A stretch of 64,000 nt of DNA from an uncultured Eubacteriales bacterium. GTDB taxonomy: Bacteria > Bacillota > Clostridia > Christensenellales > CAG-138. The DNA lies in contig UQXE01000003.1 of assembly GCA_900544965.1 (NCBI GenBank), positions 19,920-83,919 on the forward strand. Reading direction: 5' to 3'. The notes beneath the pieces are model-generated. The model was not told the origin of the DNA. It did not search any database and saw nothing but the letters and a program-made list of their open reading frames with translations. Positions 35,215-44,896 of this stretch are shown piece after piece. The position numbers were made by a program, and so were the translations under genes. The first letter of the stretch is position 1. Each line of letters begins with the position of its first letter.

Positions 35215-36251
35215 TGCAGGATTACAGTATATGAAGAAAAGAGAAGAAGGATTTGCGCCAATCGGTATTGCAGGTTTATGGAGCTAAGCAATGGCCCAAA
35301 GGAGGTGTAAACCCTCATGGCCGCTGCTGTAGCATAGGACATGAAGTACCGGCAATCCCCCGTTTGCTACGCTCTGAAATATGGCATAACCAAAGCATCC
35401 AGGAAGTATAGCCGCGCGAGTTCAACCATTTGCTTGTGGCTGTCAAGATACGGTGGAATGATCGGATCCCTGGCTTGCCGGTCCAAGCGCCCACATTTCC
35501 ATCCAAATGGGCACGCCGGGGCTGAGTTGAAACGCATAGGATACGCGGCCGAGGAATTCAGGGCTGGACCTGGCCGATTGTGATTTAAACTGCGCAGCAG
35601 AGGCTATACCAGCTTTCCCGAAAGCCCGTATTGAGTGCTCAAACGAATGGGCCGAGGAGCAGGAGTGCTTTGCCCCCGTAAGCGTCCAGATGCCAAAGCC
35701 TTGTGAGCCCGTCAATAGCGGTGTATTGATACAGCTTCTTACCGTTTTGAAAGCAGGCCTGGGCAACTTAACATCTATCCGGACACGCTGTACTGGACAG
35801 GTCGTCTGTTCGTAGGGGTTTAGCTTATAAGTCAGCCTTGGAGGCATTTAAGCCATCCCCACTTTGAAAAGCCATGCGCCTTCTTAAAAAACAGGATTTC
35901 ACGGAGGACTGTGTGCAGACGGATAATGGTTTTGAATTCATCAACCATTTCGACCATTACACTTGAGAACTGGTTACTCCATTTAAACGAGCCGCTGCCC
36001 AACTGGAAATCCGCCGCCACCTCATCCGGCCATATGCGCCCCGCGGCAACGGCAAGGCGGAACGCGGCCGCCGCGATGACCAGCGCCGCTTGTGCAATTC
36101 TTTCACGTTCCACCCGTTTGCCGGCTTCGACGCGCAAGCCCGCTTGTGTATTTAACCGCCTCCAATAACCGTGACGCGCGTCCTTTACAGGATAGCTCAC
36201 GCTATGCTTTTCTTCGTGCCTATACTGTCCAACATGTTTGACAATCCTACA
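35215..36251 (+). mobile_element. Decayed IS481-like insertion sequence
   Basis: A 1.04-kb element with imperfect terminal inverted repeats: the left end starts TGCAGGATTACAG and the right end, read inward, starts TGTAGGATTGTC. The five bases GAAAC occur directly outside both ends and are probably the target duplication. The element encodes a broken DDE transposase. It lies between gdpP and the (p)ppGpp synthetase gene. A second, internally deleted relative lies at 47.2-47.6 kb in opposite orientation. Confidence 0.7.
35341..36241 (+). pseudogene. Broken IS481/IS3-like DDE transposase
   Basis: The N-terminus reads like an intact helix-turn-helix: MKYRQSPVCYALKYG, then SLACRSKRPHFHPN, typical of IS481 transposases. 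The frame is then lost by stops and shifts. The catalytic-core signature CVQTDNGFEF reappears near 35915, and RPYAPRGNGKAERGRR near 36030, which holds the last acidic residue of the DDE triad. A final frame change near 36150 leads to a C-terminal end that stops at 36241. At least three frame breaks make it non-functional. The short minus-strand open frames over this region are shadows. Confidence 0.8.
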
Positions 36252-36350
36252 GAAACCAGCGTTTTTCTACACATGCACGCATTTGTTATCCCGCAAGCAT
36301 TAACCTGAAACAGAGTAAAGACCCGAAGCCAACAGGCCTTTAGCGTACGC

Positions 36351-37043
36351 CTACTTGTGCTGTCGGGAATTGGCCCGCTTTACCTTCTTATATATAGACT
36401 GCATTTCCAGATCGAGTTCGGCACTCTTTTCCGCGCATTCCCTAAGCTGTTCACGCAGCTTTTCGGATACGTCCGAGTCCGACTTATAGCGCAGCTGGTG
36501 CTCCAGGCTTGCCCAAAAATCCATGGCTATCGTGCGTATCTGTATCTCAACCGGCACATGCTCCGTCCTGTCGGACATGAAAACCGGAACATCCATAACC
36601 AGATGGAGGCTTCTGTACCCGTTTGGCTTAGGTTCGCGGATATAGTCGCTCATGCGCAGCAGCTTGATATCGGACTGGTTTGTAAGCATCCGCGCAATTT
36701 CATATATATCCTCAATGTAGTTGCACACTACCCTGACGCCCGCAATATCCGTGAGGTTTTCCCTGACAGACCGTATGGTCACCGGAAGCTGCCGGCGTTT
36801 GAGCTTTTCTATGGTGCTGGGCAGGGATTTAAGCCTGCTTTCTATCCTATGTATCGGATTATGCGAATACCTTACGTTAAATTCCTCATCCAAAATTTCA
36901 AGCTTTGTTGTAATCTCGCGTATGCCGGCCTTATATATCTGCTGCATCTCAATATAGCCCTGAAGTTCGCCTATGCGCTCACTGACGGCCTTAGCGTCCG
37001 TGTTTTCGGGAAGTAACATGCTTTTCAGCTTTGGAATGCTCAT
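36351..37043 (-). CDS. Small alarmone synthetase, RelA/SpoT domain (RelQ-like)
   Basis: A 230-residue single-domain (p)ppGpp synthetase that transfers pyrophosphate from ATP to GDP or GTP. Motifs include HRIESRLKS, LTDIAGVRVVCNY, PKPNGYRSLHL (substrate loop) and VEIQIRTIAMDFWASLEHQLRYK, which carries the catalytic Glu/Gln. There is no hydrolase, TGS or ACT domain, so it is a small synthetase of the RelQ/YjbM class. A coiled C-terminal tail fits the helix used for tetramer formation. Start is ATG 37043 behind AGGGGC; the TTG two codons upstream is less likely. Confidence 0.9.
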   Translation of the reverse strand: MSIPKLKSMLLPENTDAKAVSERIGELQGYIEMQQIYKAGIREITTKLEILDEEFNVRYSHNPIHRIESRLKSLPSTIEKLKRRQLPVTIRSVRENLTDIAGVRVVCNYIEDIYEIARMLTNQSDIKLLRMSDYIREPKPNGYRSLHLVMDVPVFMSDRTEHVPVEIQIRTIAMDFWASLEHQLRYKSDSDVSEKLREQLRECAEKSAELDLEMQSIYKKVKRANSRQHK

Positions 37044-37321
37044 TTGCAATGCCCCTATCTTTATAGTTTAGGTTTGTAATTCATTGTATAACGATTATAG
37101 TTAAGCTTAAACCGCGTTTCTGGGTACATTGTGACATTCGGGTGAAAAAGAGTAGCACGCATGTAAAATGCCGCCAAACAAAAAGCGCGGCGCGCATGCA
37201 GATATCTCAAACCTCTTCGGCGCGGCGCTGGCGCTATCGTTGACCGATATTAGTAAATAGCCGAAATAAGAACAACTAAATTATCAGGAATAGGATAATA
37301 CTAATTTCGCGAGGTGATATT

Positions 37322-38317
37322 TTGCAGTTTACAGAAGTATATTTTGAACCACACAGCCTTGATTACGATTTGGGGAAAAAGCTTAGGAAGGATTTTGCGC
37401 ACCTCCCGTGGATTCCTGTGGAAAGCCATAACCGTATCCCCGAGCTGACGCAAAGGAGCAACAGGGATTTTCCCGCTATGAAAAGGTATTTAATCATAGG
37501 CACGAGAAAAACCCATAAATACATTGAGAACCATAAGATATCCGATTATCTGGTGCCCTTTACATCCTCAGGCTGCACGGCAATGTGCCTGTACTGCTAT
37601 CTGGTATGCAATTACAATAAATGCTCATATTTAAGGCTGTTCGTAAACCGTGAACAGATGCTGGAGCGGCTTATACGCACGTCCAAAAAAGCGAATGTGC
37701 CGCCGACATTCGAGGTAGGTTCCAACAGCGATCTCATATTGGAAAACACAATAACAAACAACCTGGAATGGCTCATACCGGAGTTTGCCAAAAACGGCGC
37801 GGGCAGCATTACGTTTCCTACAAAGTTTGATATGGTTGACCCTCTGCTCACTCTTGACCACCGGCAAAAAACGGTATTTCGAATGAGCGTAAATCCGGAT
37901 TGGATAATAGGCCATGTTGAGCTTGGCACCTCTTCGCTTAACCAGCGCATCGAGGCGGTAAATAAGATGTGCGACGCGGGCTATCCGTGCGGAATACTGA
38001 TAGCCCCCGTAATACTGTGCGACGACTGGGTTGGCAAGTACGGCCAGCTTATAGACGTACTCAGCACGGGTTTAAGCGAAAAGGTAAAGCGGCAGCTCTT
38101 TATTGAGATAATCTTTATGACCTATAGCTATGTTCACAGGGCGATAAACAGCGAAGCCTTCCCAAACGCGGCCAGCCTGTACGATGGGGAGCTTATGACG
38201 GGCAAGGGCAGGGGCAAGTATAGTTATAAAAAGGATGCCCGTCTGCCGGCCGAGGCCTTTTTAAAGGAAAGGATAGCCGAAAGGCTTCCTGAGGCGAGGA
38301 TAGCCTATATATGCTGA
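37322..38317 (+). CDS. Spore photoproduct lyase-like radical SAM protein
   Basis: A 331-residue protein that aligns along its length with B. subtilis SplB. TTG 37322 is preceded by GAGGTGATAT. The radical SAM cluster motif is C85-x3-C89-x2-C92 (GCTAMCLYCYL), as in spore photoproduct lyases, and TFPTKFDMVDPLL, VFRMSVNPDWII and QRIEAVNKMCDAGYPCGILIAPV match the core. SPL repairs the thymine dimer formed in spore DNA by UV. The residue that should be the hydrogen-donor Cys (C141 of B. subtilis, in EASCTSD) is Ser134 here (EVGSNSD), while two extra Cys at 96 and 101 follow the cluster. It may be a variant SPL or a paralog with another substrate. Confidence 0.82.
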   Translation: MQFTEVYFEPHSLDYDLGKKLRKDFAHLPWIPVESHNRIPELTQRSNRDFPAMKRYLIIGTRKTHKYIENHKISDYLVPFTSSGCTAMCLYCYLVCNYNKCSYLRLFVNREQMLERLIRTSKKANVPPTFEVGSNSDLILENTITNNLEWLIPEFAKNGAGSITFPTKFDMVDPLLTLDHRQKTVFRMSVNPDWIIGHVELGTSSLNQRIEAVNKMCDAGYPCGILIAPVILCDDWVGKYGQLIDVLSTGLSEKVKRQLFIEIIFMTYSYVHRAINSEAFPNAASLYDGELMTGKGRGKYSYKKDARLPAEAFLKERIAERLPEARIAYIC

Positions 38318-38482
38318 CGAGGATTTGGTAATATCCATGCCGCCTATCTGCTATCAATTCTTTACAGCACGCGGATTAATGCTAAATCACTGTAATACAG
38401 CGCCGGCGGCATAGCGGGATAGGCGCGTGGAAAAGCTATAAACAGGTTTAACCCTGTCCAGAAAACTTAAGGAGGCGATTTT

Positions 38483-40549
38483 ATGGATAATAATGACACA
38501 CCCAACAGCCTGATAGATGAAAAATCCCCATACCTGCTTCAGCATGCGTATAACCCTGTCAAGTGGTATCCATGGGGCGTTGAAGCCTTTGAAAGGGCAA
38601 GGCAGTTTGACAGGCCCGTGTTTGTGTCAATCGGGTACAGCACCTGTCATTGGTGTCATGTAATGGCCCATGAATCCTTTGAGGACGTTGAAGTTGCGAA
38701 GCTGCTCAACGAATACTTTATATGCGTGAAGGTTGACCGTGAGGAGCGGCCCGACGTGGATTCCGTATACATGAGCGTATGCCAGGCGGTGACAGGATCC
38801 GGCGGGTGGCCGCTTACGATAATAATGGACGCTGATCAAAGGCCGTTTTTCGCCGGCACTTATATACCCAAAAGGAGCAAATTCGGAGTCGTGGGCCTGA
38901 TGGAGCTTTTGCCGGCCATTTGGGAGCGCTGGACGCATAACAGGGACGGCCTTACCTCAATCGGGGATCAGATATGCGCCTATCTAAACCAAGAGCGGAC
39001 CAAAACGGGCGGAAATGGGAACGAAGATCCCATAATGTTTGTTAAATCGGCATACAGGCAGCTTAACTCGATGTTTGATGAAAAAAACGGCGGTTTCGGC
39101 GTGGCGCCGAAGTTCCCAACGCCCCATCAGCTGTTATTCCTCATAAAATATTATCAGCTTGAAAATGACAGCCGCGCGCTTGAGATGGCCGTTAAAACGC
39201 TTGAGCAGATGTACCGCGGAGGCATATTTGACCATATAGGCGGCGGATTTTCACGCTACTCAACCGATGCGCGCTGGCTTGTGCCGCACTTTGAAAAAAT
39301 GCTTTACGACAACGCGCTGTTAGGTCTTGCCTATTCTGAAACCTATGCCGTAACCAACGACGGGTTTTATAGGGACGTCGCCTGCCGTACCTTTGACTAT
39401 GTTTTAAGGGAATTGACCGACAGCGAGGGCGGCTTTTACTGTGCCCAGGACGCGGACAGCGAGGGAAGCGAGGGTAAATACTACCTCTTTACTCCAGGCG
39501 AAGTCAAGGAAGCGCTTGGAAATGAGGGTGGAAAAAGCTTCTGCAGCTTATACGGAATAACCAACAGGGGCAATTTTGAGGGAAAGTCTATACCAAATCT
39601 GCTGGACAGGCAGGATTACCGCGTGGGTAATGGCGATATGGACGCGCTTATAAAGGCGCTGTATGATTACCGGCTTAATCGGACCAGCCTTCATAAGGAC
39701 GACAAGGAGCTGGCCTCCTGGAACGCGCTTATGATAGCGTCGCTTGCGCGTTCATCCGTGACGCTTGACAGGGAAAGCTATCTTGATGCGTCAAAATCGG
39801 CTCAGACCATGTTTGAAAAGCGTTTTGTCACGGATGCAGGGAGGCTGCGCCTGAGGTGGAGGGACGGCGAAGCGGCATATGACGGCCATTTGGACGACTA
39901 CGCGTTTTACGCATGGGCGCTTTTGGAGCTGTACCGGGCGACCTATGATGTGAAATACCTGGCAAGGGCCGTAAGCATTTCCAAAGGTATGGTTTCAGAG
40001 TTTTATGACGCAAACGACGGAGGCTTTTATCTATACGCCAAGGGCGCCGAACAGCTCATCAGCAGGCCCAAGGAGACGTATGACGGGGCGATGCCCTCGG
40101 GAAACTCCGTAGCTGCGCTGGTGTTAAACAGGCTGTGGAGGCTCACGGGGGACAGCGCATGGCTTGATATATCGCAGGCGCATATGAACTATATATATGG
40201 GGCTATGGGCGATTATCCGGCTGGGAATACCTTTGCGCTGCTCGCGGCAATGGAGGTTTCATATCCATCATGGGACCTGCTATGCGCCTGTGCGGAGGGG
40301 AACGTCGATGATGATTTAAGGGATTTGCTAAAGACAGTTACTCCAAATATAAACATAACCGTAAAGAACCCGCTCAATGAAAGGGAGATTGCAGCTGTCG
40401 CGCCATATACCGCAAACTATCCCCTGCCCGAAAAGGGGGGCCGTAATACATACTACCTGTGCAGGGATGGGGCATGTAAGCCGCCCTGCGGCATTGAAGC
40501 GCTTGCGGACATATTGAAGGATAGAAAGAGGGCCGAAACAATGGCGTAG
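38483..40549 (+). CDS. Thioredoxin-domain protein of the DUF255/YyaL family
   Basis: A 688-residue cytosolic protein of a widely conserved family (YyaL in B. subtilis, SPATA20 in animals). The N-terminal thioredoxin-like domain (about 1-165) has STCHWCHVMAHESFED with a C-x2-C motif and VDREERPDVD. The rest forms an alpha/alpha barrel resembling cellobiose epimerase, with YDNALLG, DADSEGSEGKYY and LASWNALMI. Biochemical role is not established. Start ATG 38483 follows AAGGAGG. A terminator follows at 40590. Confidence 0.9.
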   Translation: MDNNDTPNSLIDEKSPYLLQHAYNPVKWYPWGVEAFERARQFDRPVFVSIGYSTCHWCHVMAHESFEDVEVAKLLNEYFICVKVDREERPDVDSVYMSVCQAVTGSGGWPLTIIMDADQRPFFAGTYIPKRSKFGVVGLMELLPAIWERWTHNRDGLTSIGDQICAYLNQERTKTGGNGNEDPIMFVKSAYRQLNSMFDEKNGGFGVAPKFPTPHQLLFLIKYYQLENDSRALEMAVKTLEQMYRGGIFDHIGGGFSRYSTDARWLVPHFEKMLYDNALLGLAYSETYAVTNDGFYRDVACRTFDYVLRELTDSEGGFYCAQDADSEGSEGKYYLFTPGEVKEALGNEGGKSFCSLYGITNRGNFEGKSIPNLLDRQDYRVGNGDMDALIKALYDYRLNRTSLHKDDKELASWNALMIASLARSSVTLDRESYLDASKSAQTMFEKRFVTDAGRLRLRWRDGEAAYDGHLDDYAFYAWALLELYRATYDVKYLARAVSISKGMVSEFYDANDGGFYLYAKGAEQLISRPKETYDGAMPSGNSVAALVLNRLWRLTGDSAWLDISQAHMNYIYGAMGDYPAGNTFALLAAMEVSYPSWDLLCACAEGNVDDDLRDLLKTVTPNINITVKNPLNEREIAAVAPYTANYPLPEKGGRNTYYLCRDGACKPPCGIEALADILKDRKRAETMA

Positions 40550-40589
40550 CGCCGTCAACCGCATTCGGCAGGCCGGGGCGGCTGGGAGG

Positions 40590-40626
40590 AAAGCGGCATA
40601 GCCGGCTTAACGGCGGCCGCTTTTAT
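40590..40626 (+). terminator. Terminator after the DUF255 gene
   Basis: AAAGCGGC and GCCGCTTT form an eight-base stem running into TTATT. Confidence 0.65.
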
Positions 40627-40763
40627 TGGCTGCAAATCCGCCCGTGAAAAGCGGCTCTACCATCCGTAGAGCAATTCTACCGGGCATACTTTGATTTTTA
40701 GCTCCATTGAATGTAGAATCAGCACAGGGGCAGGTTATTGCCGCATGGAAGGTAGGATGAGAT

Positions 40764-41516
40764 ATGGATGCTACAAAAATCGGAATGTTTATCGCAGCTT
40801 TAAGAAGGAGCAGGGGAATGACCCAGCAGGAGGTTGCGCAAAGCCTTGGAATCACGGATAAGACCGTAAGCAAATGGGAAACCGGAAACGGCTATCCGGA
40901 TATCACCATGATTCCTGCGCTTGCCGAACTATTTGGGGTGACGACCGATGAAATACTTCGGGGAGAGCGCATAATAAAGGATAAGGACGTCAGGGCAGGC
41001 GTGGAACACGAAAAGCAAAAGGCTTACCTGCTCAATTCAGCCGGGTACAGGGTGAATAACCAGATCTTATGCAGTATAGGGGCCAGCATTGGAGCGGCCG
41101 TAACGCTGTTTTTGCTTGGCAGCAGCACGTTTTATGCACCCGTATGCTGCGGGGTATCCATACTCCTGTGCATCGTGAGCGTTGTAATAGCCCTGACGGC
41201 GCTTTCGAAAGCCAGATTTATAAGCAGGGACAGGGAGATATGCAGGGCTGCGCCATCGGCAATGAAGGCTTTTCGTGAAACCGTGCTCAAGCGTATGCGC
41301 CTTGCATTTGCGGGTATCGCGTATTCCCTGGCGCTAAGCCTGATAATATGGTTCGTTTCAGGAACATCCGGCGGGTTGATCACCGCGTTTGAGCTGTACA
41401 ATCCATTGTTTGGGCTTATTGCGGCCGCGGCCGCAATACTGGCGTTTTGCTTAAGCAAGGGCATCCTCAAGAGGGCGTTAGACCATGAAGAGCATATAAC
41501 GATTCAAAAGCCTTGA
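40764..41516 (+). CDS. XRE-family regulator with C-terminal membrane domain
   Basis: A 250-residue protein. Residues about 8-62 are a Cro/C1-type helix-turn-helix (RSRGMTQQEVAQSLGITDKTVSKWETGNGYPDI). After a short linker (about 65-95) come four hydrophobic segments: SIGAAVTLFLLG, the following CCGVSILLCIVSVVIALTAL, AFAGIAYSLALSLIIWFV and FGLIAAAAAILAFCL. The regulator should therefore be tethered to the membrane, a common clostridial design of unknown signal. ATG 40764 has AGGATGAG upstream. It stands alone. Confidence 0.85.
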   Translation: MDATKIGMFIAALRRSRGMTQQEVAQSLGITDKTVSKWETGNGYPDITMIPALAELFGVTTDEILRGERIIKDKDVRAGVEHEKQKAYLLNSAGYRVNNQILCSIGASIGAAVTLFLLGSSTFYAPVCCGVSILLCIVSVVIALTALSKARFISRDREICRAAPSAMKAFRETVLKRMRLAFAGIAYSLALSLIIWFVSGTSGGLITAFELYNPLFGLIAAAAAILAFCLSKGILKRALDHEEHITIQKP

Positions 41517-41554
41517 AAATATAAGACGCTTTATACCATTGCCAATAAAAAAGC

Positions 41555-41597
41555 GGGCTGCGCATAGGTGTGATGTCACCTTTGCGCAGCCCTTTTA
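41555..41597. terminator. Bidirectional terminator between the XRE gene and lysS
   Basis: A ten-base stem GGGCTGCGCA / TGCGCAGCCC, with an inner AGGTG/CACCT pairing. TTTTATT follows on the plus strand and GCTTTTTTATT on the minus strand. Confidence 0.85.
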
Positions 41598-41667
41598 TTA
41601 GGGCGGCTTCCATTGGTTTTGATATAAATAATGAACTGAAAACCCGCCCGCCGTTAAAGCTCGCAAA

Positions 41668-43161
41668 TCAGTTGGGCCGCATCGTGGGGAAAAGCAGGAC
41701 GTCCCTTATTGTTGAAGCGCCCGTCAGAAGCATCACAAGGCGATCCATGCCAATGCCTATCCCGCCGGTGGGCGGCATTCCGTATTCAAGCGAGAGGCAG
41801 AAATCCTCGTCGATCATCATCGCCTCATCATCGCCCTTGGCGCGCTCCATTGCCTGATGCATAAACCGCTGGCGCTGGTCAATGGGATCGTTAAGCTCTG
41901 AAAACGCGTTTGCGTATTCGCTGCCGCATATGAACAGCTCAAATCGCTCCGTGATTCCGGATGTCCCTGGCTTGCGTTTGGCAAGCGGCGATATCTCAAC
42001 GGGGTAGTCTATTATAAATGTTGGGGATATAAGCTTATCCTCGACAAACTGGTCGAACGCCGCGGCAAGAAGCCTGCCCTTGACGGGGGATACGCCCTCC
42101 ATGTTTAACCTTATGCTCTTTGCAAGCCCAACTGCTTCGCTATCGTCCCCGCAGGCGCAAAAGTCAGCTCCAGTGTATCGCTTTACCGCATCGTTCATGC
42201 TAAGCCTTTCAAACGCCGGCTCCAGATCGATTTCATGTCCGCAGTAATTCAGCCTGCAGGAGCCTAGAACCTTTTTCGCCAGGTGCCTGATAAGCCCCTC
42301 GGCCAGCTCCATCATGCCGTTATAGTCGGTATACGCCTGGTACAGCTCAAGCATGGTGAATTCGGGATTATGTGTGGCGTCCATTCCTTCGTTGCGGAAG
42401 TTTCGCCCTATCTCGTATACCCGCTCCATACCACCGACTATAAGCATCTTAAGCCGCAGCTCCAGGGCGATCCTGAGATACATGTCTATATCCAGGGAGT
42501 TATGATGCGTAATGAACGGCCTGGCCGACGCGCCGCTCGCCGTGGTGTTCAACACGGGGGTCTCGACCTCCAAAAAACCCCTTTCATCAAGATAACGCCG
42601 TGTTTCACTAAGGATCATGCTCCGCTTTACAAACGTATCGCGCACCTCGGGGTTAACTATAAGATCCAGATACCTCTGGCGCGACCTCAGCTCAGGATCC
42701 TTGAGGCCGTGAAACTTCTCCGGAAGCGGGCGCAGCGATTTGCACATAAGCGTAACCGATTCGGCGTTTATCGAAACCTCGCCTGTGCGGGTTTTAAACA
42801 CCGTACCCTCAACTCCGGCTATATCGCCTATATCATATGTCTTAAACCGGGCGTACTCGTCCTCGCCTACGGCGTCGCGGCGAACATACGCCTGAATGGT
42901 TCCGCTCTTATCGAGTATATGGATAAAGGCCGCCTTTCCCATAATCCGTTTTGACATTATGCGTCCCGCCACGCTTACTACGGAGTTCTCAAGCGCGTCG
43001 AAACCATCAATTATGTCGCGGCTGTGGTGGCTTATTCCATAGCTCATAATTTCAAAGGGATCCCTTCCCTCGGCCCGCAGCGTTTGGAGCTTATCGCGCC
43101 TTACTTTAAGCAGCTCGGAAAGCTCCTCATTGGTTATGCCGTTGCTTCTGTTATCCTCCAT
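41668..43161 (-). CDS. lysS: Lysyl-tRNA synthetase, class II
   Basis: A 497-residue enzyme of normal length that charges tRNA-Lys. An OB-fold anticodon-binding domain (about 55-160) precedes the class II catalytic core. Motif 2 is in YEIGRNFRNEGMDATHNPEFTMLE and motif 3 in GGIGIGMDRLVMLLTG. Start ATG 43161 is behind AGGAGAATT. It lies 29 bases after greA, the usual pair in Bacillota. No T-box leader was found upstream, as expected for a distal operon gene. Confidence 0.97.
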   Translation of the reverse strand: MEDNRSNGITNEELSELLKVRRDKLQTLRAEGRDPFEIMSYGISHHSRDIIDGFDALENSVVSVAGRIMSKRIMGKAAFIHILDKSGTIQAYVRRDAVGEDEYARFKTYDIGDIAGVEGTVFKTRTGEVSINAESVTLMCKSLRPLPEKFHGLKDPELRSRQRYLDLIVNPEVRDTFVKRSMILSETRRYLDERGFLEVETPVLNTTASGASARPFITHHNSLDIDMYLRIALELRLKMLIVGGMERVYEIGRNFRNEGMDATHNPEFTMLELYQAYTDYNGMMELAEGLIRHLAKKVLGSCRLNYCGHEIDLEPAFERLSMNDAVKRYTGADFCACGDDSEAVGLAKSIRLNMEGVSPVKGRLLAAAFDQFVEDKLISPTFIIDYPVEISPLAKRKPGTSGITERFELFICGSEYANAFSELNDPIDQRQRFMHQAMERAKGDDEAMMIDEDFCLSLEYGMPPTGGIGIGMDRLVMLLTGASTIRDVLLFPTMRPN

Positions 43162-43190
43162 AATTCTCCTGCTTTCGTTGCTTTTGAAGT

Positions 43191-43676
43191 CTATCTTCTC
43201 TTTTCAGTTTTGCCTATGCTCAATATGCTCAGTGAAATAATACCGCCTGGGGTCTCTACTTCCACGGTTTCTCCAACCGTGTGCCCAAGGAGGCTCTTTC
43301 CTATGGGTGACGCGTCGGATATAAAGCCATTTATAGGGTCCGATTCCATGGTGCCAACGATATGGTACTCAAAATCACGTGAGAGCTTTTCGTTATGAAC
43401 GCTTACCGTGGTGCCCACGCTGACGACGTCGGTGGTGACGCTTGCCTCGTCAATTATAACAACGTTCCTTAGTTTGGATTCAAGCTCAGCTATCTCTATC
43501 TCGTTTCTTTCCTGGGCTTCCTTCGCGGCGTCGTATTCGGCGTTTTCGCTCAGGTCGCCATGGGAACGCGCCTCCTGCAGCTCCTGCGCAATCTCCCTGC
43601 GGCGCATGTTTTTAAGAAACTCGAGCCTGGATTCAAGTTGTTTCAGTCCGTCTGGCGTGAGCCTGATCTCTTCCAT
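43191..43676 (-). CDS. greA: Transcription elongation factor GreA
   Basis: A 161-residue factor that rescues backtracked RNA polymerase. The N-terminal coiled coil (about 5-75) carries the acidic tip ENAEYDAAKEAQ, and the C-terminal FKBP-like domain has SPIGKSLLGHTVGETVEVETPGG. Start ATG 43676 has AAGGAGG upstream. It lies 187 bases after dusB and is followed by lysS. Confidence 0.97.
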   Translation of the reverse strand: MEEIRLTPDGLKQLESRLEFLKNMRRREIAQELQEARSHGDLSENAEYDAAKEAQERNEIEIAELESKLRNVVIIDEASVTTDVVSVGTTVSVHNEKLSRDFEYHIVGTMESDPINGFISDASPIGKSLLGHTVGETVEVETPGGIISLSILSIGKTEKRR

Positions 43677-43863
43677 CTATGTAATCCTCCTTATGGATGT
43701 TATGCTCTGGATAGAATAAATACCGGGGCGCCCAGCGGCATGCCGCCGTGCGTCCTCCGGATGCTTTTTCAAGTAAAGCCATTATATGTAACAGCGGCGC
43801 CCGTGTCAAGGAAAACGGCGAACATAACGCTGAACGTTTGCGTCCGGATCAGGAATCCGGCAA

Positions 43864-44823
43864 TTACGTCATGGTAACGGTATGGCTTAATAGCACCCGT
43901 TCAAGCTCCTCAACGCTTGAGCAGGCGTTTACCATCCTCCTCAGCTCGGGCGCGCCGCGCATTCCCCTGATATACCATACCATATGCTTTCGCAGCTGTA
44001 TTATGCTGCGCTCTCCCTTAATGCCCACATGCCGTTTCGCATGCTCTATCGCTACATGTATTCTCTCCTCAGGCGTGGGTGGAGTATACGGCCTTTTTAA
44101 AAGCCCTGACTTTATTTCTTCAAATATAAAGGGGTTGCCCAGAGCGCCGCGCGCTACCATGACGCCGTCGCAACCCGTAGTTTCGCGCAGCATCAAGGCG
44201 TCTTTTGCGCAAAACACATCCCCATTCCCGATTACCGGTATATTTACGGCCTTTTTTACTGAAGCCACTATATCCCAATCAGCCCTGCCCGAGTATAACT
44301 GTTCCCGCGTCCTGCCGTGTATGGTAAGCGCGTAGGCGCCGCTTTGCTCAGCCATTTTGGCAAACTCCACAGCGTTTACAGAGCCGCTGTCCCATCCTTT
44401 TCTAAACTTCACGGTTATTGGCACATCAGCCGCGCGCCTAACGCTATCGATGATTTTGGCAGCCAGCAGGGGCTTGCGCATCAGCGCGCAGCCCTCGCCG
44501 TTTTTAACTATTTTGAGCGCTGGGCAGCCCATATTCAAGTCTATCAGAGCGATCCGCCCGCGGTATTCGCCGCACACGGCTTTAGCCATGCCTGCCATTA
44601 TCTCCGGATCGCTTCCAAAAAGCTGAATGCCGCACGGCGCTTCAAGATCACAAAGCGCCAAAAGGTCGCGGGTGTTTTTACTATTGTAAAACAGTCCCTT
44701 TGCGCTTATCATCTCGGTATAAGTAAAATCTGCCCCAAACTCGGCGCAGAGTTTACGAAAAGGCAGGTCTGTAATGCCTGCCATCGGAGCCAGCAATATG
44801 GGGAAACGGTTGAAATCTAGCAT
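43864..44823 (-). CDS. dusB: tRNA-dihydrouridine synthase (DusB type)
   Basis: A 319-residue flavin enzyme reducing uridine to dihydrouridine in tRNA D-loops. It is a TIM barrel with the FMN-binding start LAPMAGITDLPFRKLC, the catalytic Cys in DLNMGCPALKIVKNGEGCALM, and HGRTREQLYSGRADWD and GNGDVF. Length and motifs match DusB of the dusB-greA-lysS cluster. ATG 44823 has no clear Shine-Dalgarno sequence, unlike its neighbours. Confidence 0.93.
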   Translation of the reverse strand: MLDFNRFPILLAPMAGITDLPFRKLCAEFGADFTYTEMISAKGLFYNSKNTRDLLALCDLEAPCGIQLFGSDPEIMAGMAKAVCGEYRGRIALIDLNMGCPALKIVKNGEGCALMRKPLLAAKIIDSVRRAADVPITVKFRKGWDSGSVNAVEFAKMAEQSGAYALTIHGRTREQLYSGRADWDIVASVKKAVNIPVIGNGDVFCAKDALMLRETTGCDGVMVARGALGNPFIFEEIKSGLLKRPYTPPTPEERIHVAIEHAKRHVGIKGERSIIQLRKHMVWYIRGMRGAPELRRMVNACSSVEELERVLLSHTVTMT

Positions 44824-44896
44824 TGTATATATTGTGTGTCGTCGTTTTTTGTTAACTCCATTTTGCCAAACGCCTTATAACGGCTTATATAGAGCG

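Noticed and set aside
43162..43190. T-box leader for lysS
   Set aside because: Only 29 bases separate greA and lysS, and no T-box sequence lies upstream of the operon.
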